From Paenibacillus glacialis (GTDB lineage: Bacteria; Bacillota; Bacilli; Paenibacillales; Paenibacillaceae), in NCBI RefSeq assembly GCF_001637205.1, contig NZ_LVJH01000070.1, positions 310,001 through 374,000 on the forward strand: a stretch of 64,000 nt of DNA. Direction: 5' to 3'. Positions within the stretch are counted from its first letter, which is position 1. Each line of letters opens with the position of its first letter. The notes under the pieces were generated by a model. The model made no database searches. It saw only the letters and a program-made list of their open reading frames with translations, and had not been told where the DNA came from. This document shows, one piece after another, positions 35,366 through 43,648 of this stretch. The translations under genes and the position numbers were made by a program.

Positions 35366-36379
35366 CTATCCCTTAATCCGCTTATATGTCTCTTCATCCG
35401 ATACAATATACAACCTTGCACCCTCAGGGATTGGCTGGTCAAGCTTACGGTTGATGCTAAGGTCACTGCGGTCGGACAATAGCGTAGCTCCCTGACGAAG
35501 CAGGTCCTGAAAAGCCTCTCCATACGTCTTCCACATACGATTAAGCGGGATTTCATAAATATCATCACCATACTGACGACTCAGCAGTTGCGTAATAACC
35601 TCAGAATTCCCCTCCTGCAGCGCAGATCGTACGGCTAATCTTGAGATAGCATCATGTGACAGCACGAATTCGTTCACATGAACGTACCGAAAGTTCTGAA
35701 TGTTCTTCTCCTGCATAATTTCTACAGTCGTATGTACTTGTGCTGCAATGCGCTCAATACTAGAGGCGATCAGTAGCGATTTACCGTCGATCAGCGACGC
35801 TTCATCAATGCGTGTGTCACCGAACACAATCGCAGCCTTAGCCCCCGTAATATTAGCCTTAAGAAGAATCTCATCACTGGATGGATCGCCGCTTATAAAA
35901 TGAACCTGTTCCATATGCTCCAACGGATGGTTTCCCATCTCATCAATGATGATGATATGACACTTCGGTGAATAACATAGAATCTCATCCACGGCTGCCT
36001 GTGCTTTCTTACTCCAATTAATTAGTATGACATGATCCCTACCACGAAAGCTCAATGTTCCCGCCCCTCTCCTTCTTTGCAACTCTCCGATAGAGTCAAT
36101 CACCTTACCGATGACCAAGCTTAACAGACCGATGCCAAATATATATAGAAACATTGTAAATGCTTTGCCGATTGCCGTTTTGGCAAAATAATCACCATAT
36201 CCGACCGTAGCCATCGTTGTCATAACCCAATACAATGCATTAAACCAGTTGTCAAAGGTGTTTGGCTCCAGTACATACGCGATGGATGCACTCATAACGA
36301 TAAAGAGTAGGATAATCAGCCCGATGGCCCTTTTTCTTAAGCGCATCATCTTCGTGGATATCCTGATAATAAAATGCAC
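35366..36379 (-). CDS. Potassium channel protein with RCK/TrkA-N domain
   Basis: 337 residues from a GTG seven bases behind AAGGGG. Two membrane helices flank the pore with the K+ selectivity filter TMATVGYGDYF (about residue 58). A cytoplasmic RCK domain follows (DHVILINWSKKAQAAVDEIL, about 115) with the acidic IIIIDEMGNHP, and a second RCK-C-like part runs from about 250 to 337. It is similar in plan to B. subtilis YugO. It is the last gene of the ATP-grasp/DUF350 cluster, separated from DUF350 by 93 bases that hold a hairpin. Confidence 0.9.
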   Translation of the reverse strand: MHFIIRISTKMMRLRKRAIGLIILLFIVMSASIAYVLEPNTFDNWFNALYWVMTTMATVGYGDYFAKTAIGKAFTMFLYIFGIGLLSLVIGKVIDSIGELQRRRGAGTLSFRGRDHVILINWSKKAQAAVDEILCYSPKCHIIIIDEMGNHPLEHMEQVHFISGDPSSDEILLKANITGAKAAIVFGDTRIDEASLIDGKSLLIASSIERIAAQVHTTVEIMQEKNIQNFRYVHVNEFVLSHDAISRLAVRSALQEGNSEVITQLLSRQYGDDIYEIPLNRMWKTYGEAFQDLLRQGATLLSDRSDLSINRKLDQPIPEGARLYIVSDEETYKRIKG

Positions 36380-36404
36380 TTGTTCACCCCTTCTCTATCT
36401 CTAA

Positions 36405-36452
36405 TAAGACAGCCTCTCGAGTGAATTCACTCAAGAGGCTAGCCTTATCTTT
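36405..36452. terminator. Hairpin between the DUF350 and K+ channel genes
   Basis: AAGACAGCCTCTCGAGTGAA / TTCACTCAAGAGGCTAGCCTT form a long imperfect stem with a perfect centre GAGTGAATTCACTC. The T-run (TCTTTTTG) lies on the plus-strand side, so for the minus-strand operon it is at most a partial terminator. Confidence 0.5.
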
Positions 36453-36472
36453 TTGAACATGCAATTTTCGAA

Positions 36473-36862
36473 TTAAATGATTAGACTACTCACGGCAAAT
36501 GCTGTCCCGATGAACACCAGACAGAGCATAAGCCCTACAGCTACATTGCCCTTTTGTAGATGATCAGAAATTCTAAACCCAGGAGTAAATAATTCAAAGA
36601 TCCAATAAGCTGCTATTAGACATAGGTAACCTACAGCGAACCACAGCATCATAAACCATATCGATGTATTCGTATAAGCAGCTACACCCAGAATGATTGC
36701 TGTTGACATGTACTTGCCACCGAGAGCCAGAGCTACAGCTACATTCCCATTCTTCAACTCTTCCATGTCTTTGAATGGAGTCATCCAGCTAAATATGACC
36801 ATACCTATCAATTGAAGAAAAATGATGACAAGAACACTTACTACTAAATTAACAACGATCAT
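36473..36862 (-). CDS. DUF350 family membrane protein
   Basis: 129 residues from the ATG whose A pairs with the last base of the upstream stop; a TTG one codon earlier is also in frame. Four membrane helices are seen. Two internal repeats each carry the DUF350 signature: ELKNGNVAVALALGGKYMST (about 38-57) and HLQKGNVAVGLMLCLVFIGT (about 103-122). E. coli YjfL belongs to this family and its gene also sits beside a GspS-like gene (yjfC). The role is unknown. Confidence 0.88.
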   Translation of the reverse strand: MIVVNLVVSVLVIIFLQLIGMVIFSWMTPFKDMEELKNGNVAVALALGGKYMSTAIILGVAAYTNTSIWFMMLWFAVGYLCLIAAYWIFELFTPGFRISDHLQKGNVAVGLMLCLVFIGTAFAVSSLII

Positions 36863-37527
36863 CAATTAGCCCACCCCCTAAATTTCGCATAGGCCGAATC
36901 ATAATCGGCAAAATCATGTACTTCCTCCAACACCACGGATACGGTCTTTTGTTTCTCTAATGCTGTATAACGCTTGTCGTCAATCGGCTGCTTGATCCGG
37001 TTACCGGAAGGTAGCTGAATCACAGCAAAGTTTCTCGTCTTATCCTTTAGCTTCGTCTTGTAAACCCCTACAAGATCAACATCCGTTGTTATCGACACTT
37101 TGAGATTCGTCAGATCCGCTGCAGCTGTCTTCTGGTCTCCGTAGGATTTGATAGCGGTCCATGAGGACAAGCGGATTTCATTACGCTTATCGGCAGCTGT
37201 TACCAACTCAGCATCCATGAACTGCAAGGTCCAGATCTTATCACCTGTTGCATAGTTCCCATCATTAGGCAGGAGACCGTTATCAGGCAAGACTGTCATA
37301 TCACTACCGATCAAATCCCCCACAGTGCCCTCTACAACTCGGTAATCCCAAGGCACTCGCGATACGCTATCTGTGGTCTCTACGGTAGAATCTGTATGGA
37401 ATACACTATCCTGACTACCCGAGCATGCACTTAACAAAAACAATGTTAGAAGCACACAACAAACGGTCACTCCGTTTCTCCATGTTCGTATTAACATATG
37501 GACTCGCATGTCTTTTTCCTTCTTCAT
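36862..37527 (-). CDS. Lipoprotein of unknown function in the ATP-grasp cluster
   Basis: 221 residues (or 215 from the second ATG at MRVHMLIRTW). The signal peptide ends in the lipobox LLSAC (Cys about residue 36), so it is anchored outside the membrane. The mature part is beta-rich (VRGL-less, with TGDKIWTLQFMDAELVTAAD and TRNFAVIQLPSGNRIKQPID) without a known domain. It starts five bases after the ligase stop and overlaps the DUF350 start by one base, so it belongs to the unit. Confidence 0.75.
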   Translation of the reverse strand: MKKEKDMRVHMLIRTWRNGVTVCCVLLTLFLLSACSGSQDSVFHTDSTVETTDSVSRVPWDYRVVEGTVGDLIGSDMTVLPDNGLLPNDGNYATGDKIWTLQFMDAELVTAADKRNEIRLSSWTAIKSYGDQKTAAADLTNLKVSITTDVDLVGVYKTKLKDKTRNFAVIQLPSGNRIKQPIDDKRYTALEKQKTVSVVLEEVHDFADYDSAYAKFRGWAN

Positions 37528-37532
37528 AGTAA

Positions 37533-38741
37533 TTATCTCACTCCCAACGCAATAAATTGACTAGCATTGCCTGTAATCAGTCCACCTGCCCGGCCGAGTA
37601 GCCCGCAAGGTTTTCCGTTAATCATGAACATACCGGTCAACAGATGAAATTCACCTTCTGTTGTATTTATCCGAGCTAACTCAGCTCTTTTTTGATAAAC
37701 AGAGGGAAATAACACACTGCTATCAAAGCCTTCCTCATCCTGAAGTTCCAACGTACCACCCTCATCAAAGAGACGTACAGAACCCCCCTCACGGCCAAAT
37801 ACTGATTTAGATACAAAGTTTCCGGAAAACACGGGTTTGTTATATGTAGGTAAGATGTAGCTTTCAATAGCCTTACGCTCTTCTTCATCAAATAGCAGAC
37901 CTAGCTCATACATCCCCCACACTGCCGCCATGAGTCCTTTGGATTGCAATAGTATACTGTGTGGTGAATTGAAAATTTCTAGATGTCCAGTCTCAATCGC
38001 ATACGCCAAGGCTTCGCCGCCTTCATCAATAGCCATCCATTCCTTAGGATACAAGGCAAACATCCGCTTAATAATACGACCATCACCATCTTTTACAACG
38101 CCATGATCAATCGATAAGTCAAGGCAATCTACACATTGAATATCGAGGCCACTGTGCCGTACAAGCGCTTCAATCGTGCCAGAGTCCTCTTGATGAGATC
38201 CATAAGCAACACATGCTGCAGTATCTGGACGCTCTACCCCCCACGCCGCTACAAGAAGATCCTTCATTGCGGTATTTGGGCTGTATATCCCTTCCCCTGC
38301 TTGCTCACATATCCAAGGCGTCGCTATAGATGCTTCCACATAACCAGTAGGCGTATCTGCATTCAGTTCCAGCAACTTAATGGTACCGTCATCAGACACG
38401 GCAAAATCAAAGCGTGCGTAACGGCTTATTAGCCCCTTCTCTGGTAGAGGACATTGATCAATCATCTCCCACAAGACAGGAGGGATACCGATCAAGTCAT
38501 ACAAATCATGCTTAAGATGAACGTAGCGAACCGTTTTGTCAAGAATATTCCAAAGCATTCTGGATGCCTCTTCAAGCTCTTCGTAGATTTCACTTCGCAT
38601 AACGACAACTGCATCTAGCCAATATTCCTCACCCTCAAGGTCCGCCCAAGTAAATCCGAGCTCATGCAACTGCTCTACCCGCGGTACTCGTTCAAGAGTG
38701 GATTGATCTAGGAATTCAAATACCCTTTGAGGATGGATCAT
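37533..38741 (-). CDS. Glutathionylspermidine synthase-like ATP-grasp amidoligase (YjfC/YgiC type)
   Basis: 402 residues: the synthetase domain only, without the amidase domain of E. coli Gss. Characteristic features are YARFDFAVSDDGTIKLLELN followed by ADTPTGYVEAS (about 105-133), the ATP-grasp lysine region YNKPVFSGNFVSKSVFGREG (about 295-314) and the C-terminal GLLGRAGGLITGNAS. The enzyme class makes an amide bond to a C-terminal Gly carboxylate at ATP cost. Gram-positive cells usually lack glutathionylspermidine, so another substrate is likely. The start overlaps the stop of the Gly-Gly protein (ATGA), a tight coupling. Confidence 0.88.
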   Translation of the reverse strand: MIHPQRVFEFLDQSTLERVPRVEQLHELGFTWADLEGEEYWLDAVVVMRSEIYEELEEASRMLWNILDKTVRYVHLKHDLYDLIGIPPVLWEMIDQCPLPEKGLISRYARFDFAVSDDGTIKLLELNADTPTGYVEASIATPWICEQAGEGIYSPNTAMKDLLVAAWGVERPDTAACVAYGSHQEDSGTIEALVRHSGLDIQCVDCLDLSIDHGVVKDGDGRIIKRMFALYPKEWMAIDEGGEALAYAIETGHLEIFNSPHSILLQSKGLMAAVWGMYELGLLFDEEERKAIESYILPTYNKPVFSGNFVSKSVFGREGGSVRLFDEGGTLELQDEEGFDSSVLFPSVYQKRAELARINTTEGEFHLLTGMFMINGKPCGLLGRAGGLITGNASQFIALGVR

Positions 38742-39430
38742 CCTCCAAAACCACTCTTACCAGAGCTTGACCTCGAGGAGGATACAGAACCAGAACTCGA
38801 TTTAGAACTACTGGACGAGCTCAGACCACTGGATTTCCCTCCGATACCTCCGGCTTTGGATGAGGTTGATCTTCTTGTAATAGAGCCGCTGGATGAAGTT
38901 GATGTTTTCGGTTTGACCACAGAACCAGGAACATTCTTATTTTGAAACTTATCGTTGCTATAGGTGTTAGGCTTATACGTATTCTTAGTCCCTGGATAAT
39001 AGGTTGGACGGTCGTTGTACCACCCTCTTGAAGAGTAATTAGAGCCACTGTTGAACAACATGTGATACAATAACAAATCATCCCAGCCGAAGCCTGAATT
39101 ATAACCGCCGTAGTTGTTCACTACAGTCGTCCCATTGGAGGTCGTTACCCCCTGCTCCTGCTTCACAACCTCTTTCGTACCCTCATCTGGATACGGAATA
39201 TTCCAATCTACATTTTTGTCAAAATACGTTTTGACCTCTTCAGTAGACCAAGACACAAGCTGAGGCTCATCCGCAGAAGTACTACCACTGGCTCCTACAG
39301 CAGCCGGAACAAACAGTGCATTCGCCAAAAGGGCAATACCGAGCGAGGTAGATAATACACGAATCGGCTTCCCTTCAGGGGTGAACAACTTCGATATAGC
39401 TAGTTCTTTAGCATTTTCATCTTTAGTCAC
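38738..39430 (-). CDS. Membrane-associated Ser/Gly-rich protein ending in Gly-Gly
   Basis: About 230 residues from a GTG eight bases behind AAGGAGG (an ATG at 39454 lies upstream of that site and is less likely). After a short charged start there is a hydrophobic helix (LGIALLANALFVPAAVGASG, about 25-45). A polar segment with WSTEEVKTYFDKNVDWNIPY and a Tyr/Asn-rich stretch follows. The last ~60 residues are Ser/Gly/Lys low complexity and end KSGFGG. In genome context it corresponds to YgiB/YjfM (DUF1190-like) partners of GspS-like ligases. The exposed C-terminal Gly-Gly next to a ligase that activates Gly carboxylates suggests it is the substrate. That is inference. Confidence 0.75.
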   Translation of the reverse strand: MTKDENAKELAISKLFTPEGKPIRVLSTSLGIALLANALFVPAAVGASGSTSADEPQLVSWSTEEVKTYFDKNVDWNIPYPDEGTKEVVKQEQGVTTSNGTTVVNNYGGYNSGFGWDDLLLYHMLFNSGSNYSSRGWYNDRPTYYPGTKNTYKPNTYSNDKFQNKNVPGSVVKPKTSTSSSGSITRRSTSSKAGGIGGKSSGLSSSSSSKSSSGSVSSSRSSSGKSGFGG

Positions 39431-39457
39431 CACAACATCCTCCTTCCATGACATTAT

Positions 39458-39676
39458 TTATTCGGTGCGCATCGGTACAAGGAGAAGCTCCAGCTTCCCT
39501 TCGTCCACATTCAGGCGCCCTTCCACTGTCTCATATTCTTTGGTACCCACCACAAGATAATTGACATGCTCCAATGCAGCAATCATATTCATGCTCCATG
39601 TGCGCTCCTCAATGACACGAAGCTCACCATCTGGCATTTTTTCAAATAAGATGACACCCATCCCATTATCCACCAT
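39458..39676 (-). CDS. Small hypothetical protein, first gene of the ATP-grasp cluster
   Basis: 72 residues from the ATG eight bases behind GAGGAGG; the frame is open 16 codons further upstream without a ribosome binding site. It is acidic and beta-rich (MGVILFEKMPDGELRVIEER near the start, LNVDEGKLELLLVPMRTE at the end), with no recognised family. It lies just upstream of the Gly-Gly protein and is probably co-transcribed. A cytosolic location is likely. Confidence 0.7.
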   Translation of the reverse strand: MVDNGMGVILFEKMPDGELRVIEERTWSMNMIAALEHVNYLVVGTKEYETVEGRLNVDEGKLELLLVPMRTE

Positions 39677-39980
39677 TATCCATTCCTCCTCATAACCATG
39701 ATAATTCTGATACGGTATTTGCACTTATACGTTTCATTTCATATCCGATGAGTACGTATAATGATAAACACTCATAACTTAGTCCTTAAATTTAATACAT
39801 AATTCCTTTTCCTACTAGTGGTTACAGAGCTTTATTTTCACAATCTATCTCTAATAGTAGTTTTTTTAATCCGTTTAAGATAGAGGTTTATTTTGCATTA
39901 ATTTGTATTATCAACTCATATAATGTTGTAATTTGTCGAACTATTAACCATTTCGTCATATTTCCATAATCGCACTTTAA
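39677..39980. other. Promoter region of the ATP-grasp cluster
   Basis: AT-rich, without a gene. It must contain the promoter for the minus-strand cluster, but I cannot point to reliable -35/-10 boxes. Confidence 0.4.
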
Positions 39981-40018
39981 AAACCCTTAATATCTCACAT
40001 TACAGATACTAAGGGTTT
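39981..40018 (-). terminator. Terminator of the ApbE-like gene
   Basis: AAACCCTTAATATCT pairs with AGATACTAAGGGTTT (one mismatch) across an eight-base loop, followed on the minus strand by TTTTTA. It starts ten bases past the stop. Confidence 0.85.
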
Positions 40019-40027
40019 CTGTACAAG

Positions 40028-41095
40028 CTATTCTACAAGAGTATATCTCGTATTCGTCAAGTTAATCTTCCCTTTTAATCCAGGAGTCATATAGATGCGA
40101 TTATCCTCTGTAATAAACATCGCTTCCACATTCTGTTTCTGCTTCATATACGCCATTCCTTCTTCTAAGTCCATAACGACTACGGCCGTCGAAAGTACAT
40201 CCGCATCAGTCGCCGTCCCACCTATAATGGTTACACTTTTCAACCCATTCTTCGTAGGAAAGCCCGTCTTCGGATCTAGAATATGATGATATCTCACACC
40301 ATTCTCCATGAAGAAACGCTCATATACCCCCGATGAATCAATTGTCTCGTTATCAAGTTGAATGAGTGCTAGTTGTTCGCCACGCTCACGATCTGGATCC
40401 TGAAGCCCAATCCGCCACTGCTCCCCGCTTGGCTTTCTACCAATGGCAATGATGCTGCTGCCTCCGAGATCAATAATCGCACTTTCAACCTGCTCTTCAT
40501 GCAAATAATCAGCTACTAAGTCAGCGGCGTACCCCTTTCCAATACCACCAAGATCAAGGGACATCCCTTCCTTTGCTAGCTTAATTGTCAAATTAGCTTC
40601 ATCCATTATGATATCCTTATAATTGACGAGCGACTTCGCTTGATTAATAAGGTTTACGTCTGGGACATGCTCGCCGCCGTTTCCAATCTTCCATAGACTA
40701 ACGAGTGGTCCGATACTTGGATCAAATGCTCCTTGCGTATCTTTCGCATATTCAATAGATACTTTCATAAGATCAAATGTCCCTTTGGAGACCTTAATTG
40801 CTTTTTTTCCTGCTGCCTCATTAATGGCATGTATCTCACTATCTTTATTCGACATATTTATCTGTTGATCAATATCATCAAGCATCTTCTCGACTGCCTT
40901 AAAATGCCGTTCACTTTCATCATCGCCGTATAATTTCAGATTGATCACGGTAGCAAATTTATAAAGTGTCTTCTTCACCGACTCGCTAGTTAGATCACTC
41001 TTGCTCGAACTATCATTCCAATAGAATAATCCAATCCCTGCTCCTACAAACAGAAGAAACACCAATACCCCAACCTTAACCTTGCTACTTATCAT
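40028..41095 (-). CDS. FAD:protein FMN transferase (ApbE family)
   Basis: About 355 residues from the second of two adjacent ATGs behind GGGGAG (further ATGs reach 41116). One N-terminal membrane helix (VGVLVFLLFVGAGIGLFYW) anchors it facing outward; there is no lipobox Cys. ApbE motifs: MLDDIDQQINMSNKDSEIHA (about 70), KGTFDLMKVSIEYAKDTQGA and FDPSIGPLVSLWKIG (about 120-140), GMSLDLGGIGKGYAADLVAD (about 190), HHILDPKTGFPTKNGLKSVT (about 285) and the metal-binding DADVLSTAVVVM. It attaches FMN to Thr of exported flavoproteins. No target protein is adjacent. Confidence 0.92.
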   Translation of the reverse strand: MISSKVKVGVLVFLLFVGAGIGLFYWNDSSSKSDLTSESVKKTLYKFATVINLKLYGDDESERHFKAVEKMLDDIDQQINMSNKDSEIHAINEAAGKKAIKVSKGTFDLMKVSIEYAKDTQGAFDPSIGPLVSLWKIGNGGEHVPDVNLINQAKSLVNYKDIIMDEANLTIKLAKEGMSLDLGGIGKGYAADLVADYLHEEQVESAIIDLGGSSIIAIGRKPSGEQWRIGLQDPDRERGEQLALIQLDNETIDSSGVYERFFMENGVRYHHILDPKTGFPTKNGLKSVTIIGGTATDADVLSTAVVVMDLEEGMAYMKQKQNVEAMFITEDNRIYMTPGLKGKINLTNTRYTLVE

Positions 41096-41211
41096 CATGT
41101 CTCCCCACCTGCCCATACAGTATCTTTATATTAAAATATTAAAATCAAATATATTATCCATGACCAGCCATAAAACTGTATGTGATATTCATCACGCTTC
41201 TATCATAAAAC

Positions 41212-41255
41212 AATGGCAGCCCCGAACTCGAAACCTCCTGTTCGGGACTGCCATT
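41212..41255 (-). terminator. Terminator at the end of the sugar operon
   Basis: AATGGCAG-CCCCGAAC pairs with GTTCGGG-ACTGCCATT across a ~12-base loop, followed on the minus strand by TGTTTTATG. It lies just after the GH4 gene. Confidence 0.8.
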
Positions 41256-41273
41256 ATTTATTTAATGAAATAC

Positions 41274-42593
41274 TCAGACTGATTCTGGAGTGAAAAAGCG
41301 AGGTAAATATTCCTTATTCGCTTCCAACATTTCATCTAACATTTTAATAGCTATTCCTACGGATGGAACGAGCGGATGATGAGCCATAGCTTGAATAGCT
41401 AGGCCACGATCTCCTGTTACAGCTGCATCTATAGCAAGTTGCTCATACGTTTTGACTGCATGGATAAGACCTACAGCAGAAGGCGGGATCTTCGTTAAAG
41501 GAAGAGGAAGAGGGCCGTTCTTCGTAACAACACAGTTAACTTCGATGCTAGCGTTATCTGGTAGGAAGTCAAGAATACCATTGTTCGCCACATTGAGCGT
41601 TTGAATATCGTTTGTACCGTTGTAAAGAGATCTCATCAAGTTTACAGCTGCTTCAGAATAGAATGCTCCTCCACGTTGCTCCAACTGCTTAGGTTTATCC
41701 TGCAGATCAACATCACTGTACAACTCGAACAATTCTTCTTCTACGCGCTTCACGACTTCAGCACGATTGATACCTTTATTGTGGGAATCAAGCTGTTCTT
41801 TTAGCATTTCATCCGTCATGTAGAAATATTTCAAATAGTATGATGGCAAAGCTCGAAGGGACTGCAAGAATTCTGGATTCCATTCACAAGCAGGAACATT
41901 CTTAGCGCTATAACCAGCAGTATCTGCCAACATCTCGTCCAATTTGTCCTCACCTTCAACATCAATACGGGTAATCCAGTGAAGATGGTTTAGTCCTACA
42001 AATTCAGCATACACGCGATCAGGTGCAACCTGATACTTAGCTGAAGCCTGTTTGATTAGACCGATTGGCGCATTACATAATCCAATACTTTTGACATTAG
42101 AATACTTGATAATTGCCTCAGTTACCATACCTGCAGGATTGGTGAAATTAAGCAACCATGCATCAGGAGCAAGCTCTTCTATATCCTTACAAACGTCCAA
42201 CAGGACAGGAATGGTACGTAGTGCCTTCATCATCCCACCAGGACCCGTAGTCTCTTGTCCGATGACGCCATATTTCAATGGAATGGATTCATCACGGCCA
42301 CGCGCTGCCAACATCCCTACACGCATCTGGGTACTCACAAAGTCAGCTCCGGCAATAGCCTGACGGCGGTCTGTCGTCAGATGTACCTCAATCGGTAGTC
42401 CTGATTTCTCAACCATACGTTTCGCTAAATTACCGACAATGTTCAACTTGTGTAATCCAGAATCAATATCAACGAGCCATAATTCACGTACTGGAAGTTC
42501 ATTGTAATGAAGAATAAATCCTTCTACCAATTCTGGAGTATACGAAGATCCCCCACCGATAACAGCTATTTTCAATCCTTGTTTTGTTGCCAT
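41274..42593 (-). CDS. Family 4 glycoside hydrolase, 6-phospho-beta-glucosidase type
   Basis: About 439 residues; the ATG at 42593 fits GGGAT better than the GTG at 42602. GH4 enzymes cleave phosphorylated glycosides by an NAD+/Mn2+ redox mechanism. Seen: Rossmann motif IAVIGGGSSYTPELVEGF (about 10), LLNFTNPAGMVTEAIIKY (about 150), the metal-binding Cys/His in GLCNAPIG (about 172) and GLNHLHW (about 202), plus a C-terminal helical lid. It is the last gene of an ABC-type sugar locus with a kinase rather than a PTS, so its substrate is presumably phosphorylated after import. Confidence 0.9.
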   Translation of the reverse strand: MATKQGLKIAVIGGGSSYTPELVEGFILHYNELPVRELWLVDIDSGLHKLNIVGNLAKRMVEKSGLPIEVHLTTDRRQAIAGADFVSTQMRVGMLAARGRDESIPLKYGVIGQETTGPGGMMKALRTIPVLLDVCKDIEELAPDAWLLNFTNPAGMVTEAIIKYSNVKSIGLCNAPIGLIKQASAKYQVAPDRVYAEFVGLNHLHWITRIDVEGEDKLDEMLADTAGYSAKNVPACEWNPEFLQSLRALPSYYLKYFYMTDEMLKEQLDSHNKGINRAEVVKRVEEELFELYSDVDLQDKPKQLEQRGGAFYSEAAVNLMRSLYNGTNDIQTLNVANNGILDFLPDNASIEVNCVVTKNGPLPLPLTKIPPSAVGLIHAVKTYEQLAIDAAVTGDRGLAIQAMAHHPLVPSVGIAIKMLDEMLEANKEYLPRFFTPESV

Positions 42594-42617
42594 TATTGCC
42601 ACATCCCATCGTATAGT

Positions 42618-43595
42618 TTATTTTATAAGTTCAAAATCACTGTAAACCCGCATGTTCTCAAATACTTCTTGGCTAATTGTCAGTCCATCTTCTTCCATAG
42701 CAGACCACAGTGCACCCACAACTGGCTCAGTAGTTAATGTAACGACAGACGCGTGAGGTGCAACCTTATGTAATGACTGCTCAATCGGGCCACGAATCCA
42801 GCCCTGATCGCCTCTAGTTAGCAGACTGCCTACAAGTACAACGTCAAATGTATCGTTAGCCATACTCAGCCTTTGCACGATAGCAGCTGCAGATTTACCT
42901 AAATCCACACCCTGATGATTTAAGATTTCAAGAGCAACTGCATCCTCTCCAGCTGCTGCTTCAAACAGTAATCTGGCAGCATCCACCGGAACACTTCTTC
43001 CATTATCCTGAAAATCATTAAACATATCTTCAACGGTGCTGTAACCAAGAAGTTGAAGTAGTAAGCCCGTCAGTAGCGTTGGCTGCTCACGGCCGTCCCA
43101 TGCTCGGATAACAGAACGGAACACCTCAATATTCAATCCTCCGCCTCCGCCAAAATCACCAAACATATAACTAAATCCACCACATTGATAATGTTCACCC
43201 TGTGGATTTCTTCCGGCGGAATTGGTTCCTGTGCCGCAAATGAGGGAGATACCATATGGTCGGTTGGTACCCGCTCGAAGTCCGATCATGGTGTCGCAGT
43301 TAATAGTATAGTTCGTAAATCCAATGCTACGAATCAACGGATGTAGAATATCGTAATCCGCTTCGCGGTCCGCTCCTGCAAGGCCTAAGTAAGCATGAGT
43401 GATGTCTTCGATTTCGATACCAGCCTCTGAAAGAGCACTTAAAGTTGCTTCTCGGATACTATTTGTAGCTACTGTAGCGTTAATCTGGTGGTTACCGTTA
43501 CCGCTCTTACCTTTACCGAGTACATTTCCAAATTCATCGGTCAACAGGGCGTAAGTCTTCGTTCCGCCCCCATCGATTCCCAAGTAGTAAGCCAA
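42618..43595 (-). CDS. BadF/BadG-type sugar kinase (N-acetylglucosamine kinase-like)
   Basis: 325 residues, with ASKHA (hexokinase-like) ATP-binding motifs. YYLGIDGGGTKTYALLTDE (phosphate-1, residues 3-21), AYLGLAGADREADYD (about 68), GISLICGTGTNSAGRNPQGE (phosphate-2, about 115) and VVLVGSLLTRG (adenosine, about 255) are seen. Family members phosphorylate N-acetylglucosamine, glucosamine or MurNAc. Set between LacI and GH4 genes, it probably phosphorylates an imported amino sugar or disaccharide. The gap to GH4 is only ~24 bases. Confidence 0.88.
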   Translation of the reverse strand: MAYYLGIDGGGTKTYALLTDEFGNVLGKGKSGNGNHQINATVATNSIREATLSALSEAGIEIEDITHAYLGLAGADREADYDILHPLIRSIGFTNYTINCDTMIGLRAGTNRPYGISLICGTGTNSAGRNPQGEHYQCGGFSYMFGDFGGGGGLNIEVFRSVIRAWDGREQPTLLTGLLLQLLGYSTVEDMFNDFQDNGRSVPVDAARLLFEAAAGEDAVALEILNHQGVDLGKSAAAIVQRLSMANDTFDVVLVGSLLTRGDQGWIRGPIEQSLHKVAPHASVVTLTTEPVVGALWSAMEEDGLTISQEVFENMRVYSDFELIK

Positions 43596-43648
43596 TGATC
43601 GTCACTCCTATTATTAATAAAATATCAGAAAAATTTCACTATTTCGAT

